From Phaseolus vulgaris (Eukaryota; Streptophyta; Magnoliopsida; Fabales; Fabaceae), in contig NC_023756.2 of NCBI RefSeq assembly GCF_000499845.2, positions 47,145,429 through 47,209,428 of the forward strand: DNA of 64,000 nt. The letters run 5' to 3'. The notes below the pieces were generated by a model that saw only the letters and a list, made by a program, of their open reading frames with translations, did no database searches and was not told where the DNA came from. Positions 61,501 through 64,000 of the stretch are shown piece by piece. The translations under genes were made by a program, and so were the position numbers. Numbering within the stretch: the stretch's first letter is position 1; the number at the start of each line of letters is the position of its first letter.

Positions 61501-63886
61501 GAATTGTGCTTCCGATTCATCCTCTGAAGCCACCCCCCACTTGTGAAATGGAAATCCAAGTGAAGAAACAGGGAAAATTTCTTCCTCGAAAAAAACCTGA
61601 CATAACCTATCATTTATCTTCATTGATTTCGCCTGACTTACCTCCATGCCCAAAGGGATTCTAATACACAACCTTGCATATTCTAACACCTCCTTAGAAA
61701 TTGTTCTTTCATCAACCTCTACGAGCTTGCCTAAAAGAGCCCCAATGCGTTCAAAACATTGGTTGCTCCAAAGAGCCAACGGTATACCCCTGCATCGGAA
61801 CCAAACTATCTTCTCAGAGACCGCAAAAGAGTCATCCCATGGAACAATTGACTCAAAAAATCCTTCAAACCATTCTTTGTTGTCTGCAATCAACCTCTTA
61901 ATTTGTCCCTCTTCTTCACTTGATAGTAACACAAACATTCCTCCTAAGATTCTCACCCTTACTGAATTAAAACCTCCCAAAATAAAATTCTCTTTGATTT
62001 TTTGCACATCCGCTGCCCTTAACATTTTCCCAATGAAGCATCTCTCCAACCAAAATGACGTCTCCGCATTAACTCTAACATGTGGCAAAACAACATCTTC
62101 TTCCTTCTGAACGCGACCTGCTTTTCCACCCATAACTACTTGTGCATAAGAGCACTGTTGATTCTTCTGTTTCCAGACTTTTCGATGTAAAGTCGGACTC
62201 CGCGGAATGTGCAATAACTTCTCTCGCCTTCTGTATTTCGGTTTGTTTGCCTGAAGCTTCCATGTACCAATCCAAATGGAATCAAGCTGTTTTTCCAAAG
62301 CATACTCATCCTTAACTTCATGAAATTTGACAAAACCGAAACGTTTTTTCCTGGCATTTAACTTTCTAGAAATGAAGACGTCTACAACCCTTCCCCAATG
62401 TTGAAAAACTCTCCATAAATCTTTTTCTTGAAAATCATTTGGAAAATTAGTGAAAAAGAAAGAAGCTTCTGCCATCACCCTCAAACTTCTCCCACTCTCT
62501 CTTCGCTCTCTCTCCTTAAGCCTCCAAGTTCTAATAAAAAATCGTTGAGTTTGTGGATGTTCATTGTGCTATGCTATCCAAAGAAGAGGTCATGTAATTT
62601 TGCTTTTGACCAAATTACCTGCGATAAGGATTGGAATTGATTGCTGGTGAATGACAATAAAACTGTAGCAGACTTTTGCCTTTTCTTCAACCGATCCCAA
62701 TTCATTTTACACTTCTGCAGCCATAATTATAGCTTTATTTGTACATATATGTTTTACTTTTTTTTATCAGTAAAAAATAAATCAATTATATATCAGCAAG
62801 TTCACCAAAATCCAACCTAACATATATTCGTTTTCGTTTTTTCTTTATGAGTGAACATCTTCCACACATATTTTCATAATTGTCAGTGACTAGCTTCGAC
62901 TGAAATTGTCCCCAAAGCAATTTGATCAAGGTGGTTTATTTGTCTAATCATTGTTTTATTTTCCGGGAAATGACTCATTATAAGAAATATTAATGTTAGC
63001 CTCCCAAAAAACTCATACAAAGATTAAAAGAGAGACACTAAAGGATAATTAGAGTGAGTTTAGTGTTTTTTTTTAGTTTTTATGTGAATTTTTTGGAGAG
63101 TCTAACATCAATATATCAATATTTCTTGTAGTGATTGACATGGTATATATATACGTATGTTCTTATTATTGAAAAGTATATGTATGTACAGCATAACCCT
63201 AGCAATCTTCTCTTTGAATCTGAATTAATTTTCTTCTGTATATATGTTAGGTTGGATTTGAAAGTGCTAATTAGGGTTGGAGGGGGGTGTTCTGCTAATT
63301 GAAAAGTATCTGGGTTATAAAAAGTTATCGAAAGAACCAAAAAAATGTCATTCAAATAATCTTTTTCGTTACAGTTTTGCTGATTACTTTGACATCTAAT
63401 GTTGCAAAAACGTACAAGTAATAATTCTTCTGCTTCCAACATGTCCATGTGAGTGTAGTAACACACATACATATATATTGAAAGAGTGAGTTTGGATCGT
63501 GGATCTTGAAATTGGACAACACTGTTTGCCTGTGCAGATGTCCCTACCCGAATATGAAAGAACAAGCATTAGATATGGAGATTCTCAGCCAACTAATACT
63601 GCAAGGTACTTCAACCTTTCAGCCCTATTAGACCCTTTTCGTAGTAAAGAGCAAATGTGTTCATTATACTTGTTGTAAAGTCGTGTCAGTGGTTGAATCA
63701 CTTCTGAAGTGGTTCTTATCCTGAAATGATTTTTGATAAAAATAAATTTGTTGGGTTTTTGTTCATCTTTTTTATTATTTATCATGAAGAATTTATAGGC
63801 TGATGTATATGTTAAATTCTTTGCTGCAAACCAGATGGGAACATGCCAATTCCACTGCTCAAACGAGACCTTTACTTAACCTATAT
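55590..63886 (+). CDS. TIE1: TIE1/SPEAR-like EAR co-repressor adaptor, first four coding exons (partial)
   Basis: Coding exons: 55590-55817, 55981-56091, 63538-63605, 63835-63886, with consistent phases, then a donor at 63887. They give the first 153 residues. The ATG at 55590 (MDGSYFGEPNMGNERVSG) is used; a frame open further upstream has no better ATG. After a Ser run comes the SPL motif KPKQPQRGLGVAQLEKIRLH (residues about 32-51), defining SPOROCYTELESS/SPEAR/TIE proteins. Exon 2 is Ser/Tyr-rich (SSSFSYSSSSTSYS). Exons 3-4 give MSLPEYERTSIRYGDSQP and RWEHANSTAQTRPLLNLY. Family members bind TCP factors and recruit TOPLESS by a C-terminal EAR motif, which would lie beyond the window. Position next to METTL5 suggests TIE1 orthology. 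Intron 2 holds a full-length L1. Confidence 0.85.
56102..56115. repeat. Left target-site duplication of the intronic L1
   Basis: TTTTGCCTTTTCTT, repeated exactly at 62674-62687. It adjoins the poly(A) end of the element (poly-T on this strand, to 56133). Confidence 0.8.
56162..56180 (-). other. 3' stem-loop of the L1
   Basis: GACCAC-TTCAGGG-GTGGTC: a 6-bp perfect stem around a 7-nt loop, about 30 bp before the poly(A). Equivalent hairpins with altered but still pairing stems occur at 52823-52843 and 63695-63715. Confidence 0.7.
56313..60002 (-). CDS. ORF2: L1 ORF2: endonuclease-reverse transcriptase, 1229 aa, intact
   Basis: An apurinic-type endonuclease fills about residues 1-235 (SLISMNIRGIGG, VCLQETKCS, VVGDFNSIRRKE near 142, SDHCAIVLQ near 231). 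It nicks target DNA to prime synthesis. The reverse transcriptase follows (SPGPDGFNF near 460, GLRQGDPLAPFLFL near 646, QYADDTLFFCKA near 692, with the catalytic Asp pair). The C-terminus has the zinc-binding RT-associated domain (CCLCRRSEETTNHLFCECRV near 1104). No nonsense codon or frameshift. The start ATG overlaps the end of ORF1 by 17 bases in a different frame, so ORF2 may be reached by reinitiation. Fragments of the same family occur at 9187, 18831, 38514, 44340, 51130 and 54230. Confidence 0.95.
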   Translation of the reverse strand: MMSLISMNIRGIGGSTKRTYLRDLIRKEEVGMVCLQETKCSEISKELCYYLWGSNEIEWLENGAVNNAGGIITMWRRSSFDMTGFFNGKAYSVIEGVWKAGDGVQLTIVNVYSSGSLKARNEVWEEISEIRKRQQNRVWCVVGDFNSIRRKEERKSTVSVSDYSREIKGFNGFIESTELLDIPMVGRKFTWYKPNGTIKSRIDRILVSREWLDVWPNSKHLVLSRSVSDHCAIVLQTTSVDWGPKPFRSLDVWQRDGRFLDFVRSKWQNYEVLGGGMFVLKEKLKKLKLDLKKWNIEVFGNVNQEGILLQKKIQELDSRDDEGFLDEFGREERRLLLAEQSQNLFKQEAIVQQKARKNWLKQGDLNTKFFHSSVKWRRMRNGINGVEMNGQWCEEKEVVMNKVREFFEARFVGEPEPVVRLDNVQFSSLSKGDNESLVGVVSEEEVKNAVWSCDGSKSPGPDGFNFSFIKFCWDCLKEDFISAVNDFMVNGKWPRGSNASFICLIPKNDNPQQLNDYRPISLVGCVYKTVSKILAIRLKKVISKVIDVRQSAFLQGRGLLDSILVANETLEELKRKKKSCVFFKVDYEKAYDSVRWDFIYYMLGKLGFCEKWISWIKACLESASMSILVNGSPTKEFIPKKGLRQGDPLAPFLFLIAAEGLAGVSRTAVEKDLIESLEIGNKSVKVNMLQYADDTLFFCKAKSKSVFNLKVMLNCFELASGLKVNFSKSRLGGIGVEQTEILHFAKILNCEVMSIPFKYLGMPVGGCHKRGEFWDEVVNRVKKRLGRWKGRFISMAGRICLIKSVLSSIPLFYLSLFKIPSIVLKKIVSLQRNFLWGWGSDGRKIAWAAWDKVCKPKEAGGLGIINVRQFNLALMGKWIWRLKTEAGGLWKEVLESKYGGWRGLKEQRDNKSKVSLWWRDLRKVWRSEDWGGKFEDRLNLEVGNGREIMFWSDNWIVSEELKSTFPRLYSLSVNKEAVLCDCVLWENGTWKWNLRWRRGLFAWEEEQESQLLELISNKTLETETVDSWVWKDSDSTEFSVKSAYGFLRGEGSEEDLRRYKFFWKIKALPSAQVTAWRVIENKVACRVNIERRGIEIESNLCCLCRRSEETTNHLFCECRVAWLIWNLCYNWLGIRSVDCMDPGSHFEHFKILDAPISVNLIMGNLWIALVSEIWRHRNNCLFKGGVVDHTEIFSLTQIKVWSWISSKIPSANFSFSDWCLEPLVCMYSV
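59986..62484 (-). CDS. ORF1: L1 ORF1: RNA-binding protein, 832 aa, intact
   Basis: The N-terminus is an RRM at about residues 6-85: RNP2-like SFFFTNFPNDF and RNP1-like KKRFGFVKFH. Residues of about 135-290 form a DUF4283-like domain (RCFIGKMLRAADVQKIKENF, WFRCRGIPLALWSNQCFERI, ARLCIRIPL). The long rest is acidic and Gly/Ser/Glu-rich, with a poly-Gly stretch GGGGGGG near residue 490 and two similar repeats (VECETDDETTKVTKELS and VVCEVDDETTKVTEKMS). Plant L1 ORF1 proteins of this type bind element RNA. An RRM replaces the coiled-coil trimer of mammalian L1. No CCHC knuckle was evident. The ATG at 62475, two residues on, is an alternative start. Confidence 0.9.
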   Translation of the reverse strand: MRVMAEASFFFTNFPNDFQEKDLWRVFQHWGRVVDVFISRKLNARKKRFGFVKFHEVKDEYALEKQLDSIWIGTWKLQANKPKYRRREKLLHIPRSPTLHRKVWKQKNQQCSYAQVVMGGKAGRVQKEEDVVLPHVRVNAETSFWLERCFIGKMLRAADVQKIKENFILGGFNSVRVRILGGMFVLLSSEEEGQIKRLIADNKEWFEGFFESIVPWDDSFAVSEKIVWFRCRGIPLALWSNQCFERIGALLGKLVEVDERTISKEVLEYARLCIRIPLGMEVSQAKSMKINDRLCQVFFEEEIFPVSSLGFPFHKWGVASEDESEAQFDSSIGEVLSEFEYSDHDGRQGERRREETTVQYPAEEGENSKGGTCINGGIISVGKSHNDSMLEPRKEGIINLEKREAQNNILVENNSGTATVGNIVGGWADDLICSGPVQAQLSAESWVGETLISDPISDPIADVAMQLGFGMERVENMVEGGGGGGGILDDFRGCDGEVGREERVETSTEKLAAVEKVVGIPSQSQSKVGDAGKKFTASGAPTDVGTVMGGGEGARVAPETQATAYTGTGFCEPGTPWCVAGGGASESSKRGGDTNGISDVEVNGGREFEEAGQLDEEEGELRRFDQGSKETVECETDDETTKVTKELSMEGSIQGAMIADVEGIVVCEVDDETTKVTEKMSTMGLVRGAMVTDVDDRAVVEITPKNKMCGMELISASCPVGRLLDNIGGGVGDISILRDGKSPLVERLSKSNSLKGLRSEISISVRDVRKYRKMLRLKDEQGEIKRAWKSGKEMGFTLLKEEEVVLNRLSTLESRDYRCCQMENNVLDDESN
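62674..62687. repeat. Right target-site duplication of the intronic L1
   Basis: TTTTGCCTTTTCTT, exact copy of 56102-56115, followed by the rest of intron 2 (CAACCGATCCC). Confidence 0.8.
62688..63537 (+). other. Remainder of intron 2 of the TIE1-like gene
   Basis: Holds a LINE-tail-like TTTTTTTTATCAGTAAAAAATAAATC (about 62758-62784) on the minus strand and a possible decayed inverted-repeat element at 62976-63133 (CATTATAAGAAATATTAATG and ATCAATATTTCTTGTAGTG ends). It ends with the acceptor TGTGCAG at 63531-63537. No gene of its own. Confidence 0.6.
63665..63745 (+). repeat. LINE 3' tail in intron 3 of the TIE1-like gene
   Basis: TTGTAAAGTCGTGTCAGTGG, then the stem-loop GAATCAC-TTCTGAA-GTGGTTC (63695-63715) and TTTTTGATAAAAA. 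It resembles the end of the intact L1 in plus orientation; only the tail is present. Confidence 0.6.
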
Positions 63887-64000
63887 GTAAGGAATCCTTT
63901 TCAAGTTTTCTATCTCATTTGATATACCAATTATGAAACATATATTTGGCTTAGCACCCAAAAACAATAGAATTCTGAATTGTGTTGGTTTGTGTTAATT

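Larger units (their letters stand above)
56116..62673 (-). mobile_element. Full-length L1-type LINE with two intact ORFs, antisense in the TIE1-like intron
   Basis: 6558 bp on the minus strand: 5' UTR of about 190 bp (62673-62485), ORF1 (62484-59986), ORF2 (60002-56313), 3' UTR with a stem-loop, and a poly(A) tail (T run 56114-56133). TTTTGCCTTTTCTT flanks both sides, as expected for target-primed reverse transcription. Neither ORF has a stop or frameshift, so the copy may be able to move. It lies in intron 2 of the TIE1-like gene, antisense to it, and enlarges that intron to 7.4 kb. Confidence 0.93.

Noticed and set aside
1..64000. CRISPR arrays, bacterial operons, ribosome binding sites and rRNA genes
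   Set aside because: None seen; the DNA is eukaryotic nuclear in all respects.

Overview
This window looks like nuclear DNA from a legume-like dicot plant. The evidence is spliced genes with GT-AG introns in AT-rich DNA, a plastid-type elongation factor Ts polyprotein gene, a TIE/SPEAR-type repressor gene, and many plant retroelements. Placement in the phaseoloid legumes is an inference and cannot be proved from the window.

Host genes. Three conserved genes stand out. (1) A METTL5-type 18S rRNA m6A methyltransferase, + strand, nine exons, 24831-28199. (2) A chloroplast PETs gene (S1-S1-EFTs-EFTs), - strand, five coding exons, 29356-34148, with its 5' leader and promoter near 35600-35930. (3) The first four coding exons of a TIE1/SPEAR-like EAR co-repressor adaptor, + strand, 55590 to beyond the right edge. 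From memory, the Arabidopsis counterparts (At4g28830, At4g28840, At4g29060) lie close together on chromosome 4, so this is probably conserved microsynteny. The rRNA methyltransferase and the plastid translation factor share a site II (TGGGCY) promoter style.

Left third, 1-25500. This is a duplication field. A unit made of an unrecognised single-exon gene (about 304 aa, beginning MGNS or MGSS, with a WKPTMCPHC motif) divergent from the 5' part of METTL5 occurs three times: 2095-4148 continuing at 9170-9186, about 10440-12587, and 22880 onward. Only the third unit has an intact family gene (23154-24068) and an intact METTL5. The others are pseudogenes. More broken family members lie at 891-1182, 17786-18598, 20225-20329 and 22694-22748. 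Three LTR retrotransposons broke up this field: the 5' end of a Ty3/gypsy element (1-890) inside one family gene, a young complete chromovirus (4149-9169, duplicated site AATTC) and a young complete Ty1/copia element (12878-17543, duplicated site ATTCA). A CpG-rich 26-bp minisatellite lies at about 21020-21995.

Middle and right. From 36000 to 55000 the window is AT-rich intergenic DNA with L1-type LINE fragments, a decayed gypsy gag, a solo LTR nested in a LINE fragment, and CACTA-type fold-back MITEs. At 56116-62673 a full-length L1 with two intact ORFs (832 and 1229 aa) and a 14-bp target duplication sits antisense inside an intron of the TIE1-like gene. LINE 3' ends across the window share a stem-loop whose paired bases change together between copies. 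That hairpin, the intact intronic L1 and the unrecognised MGNS family are the most interesting items.
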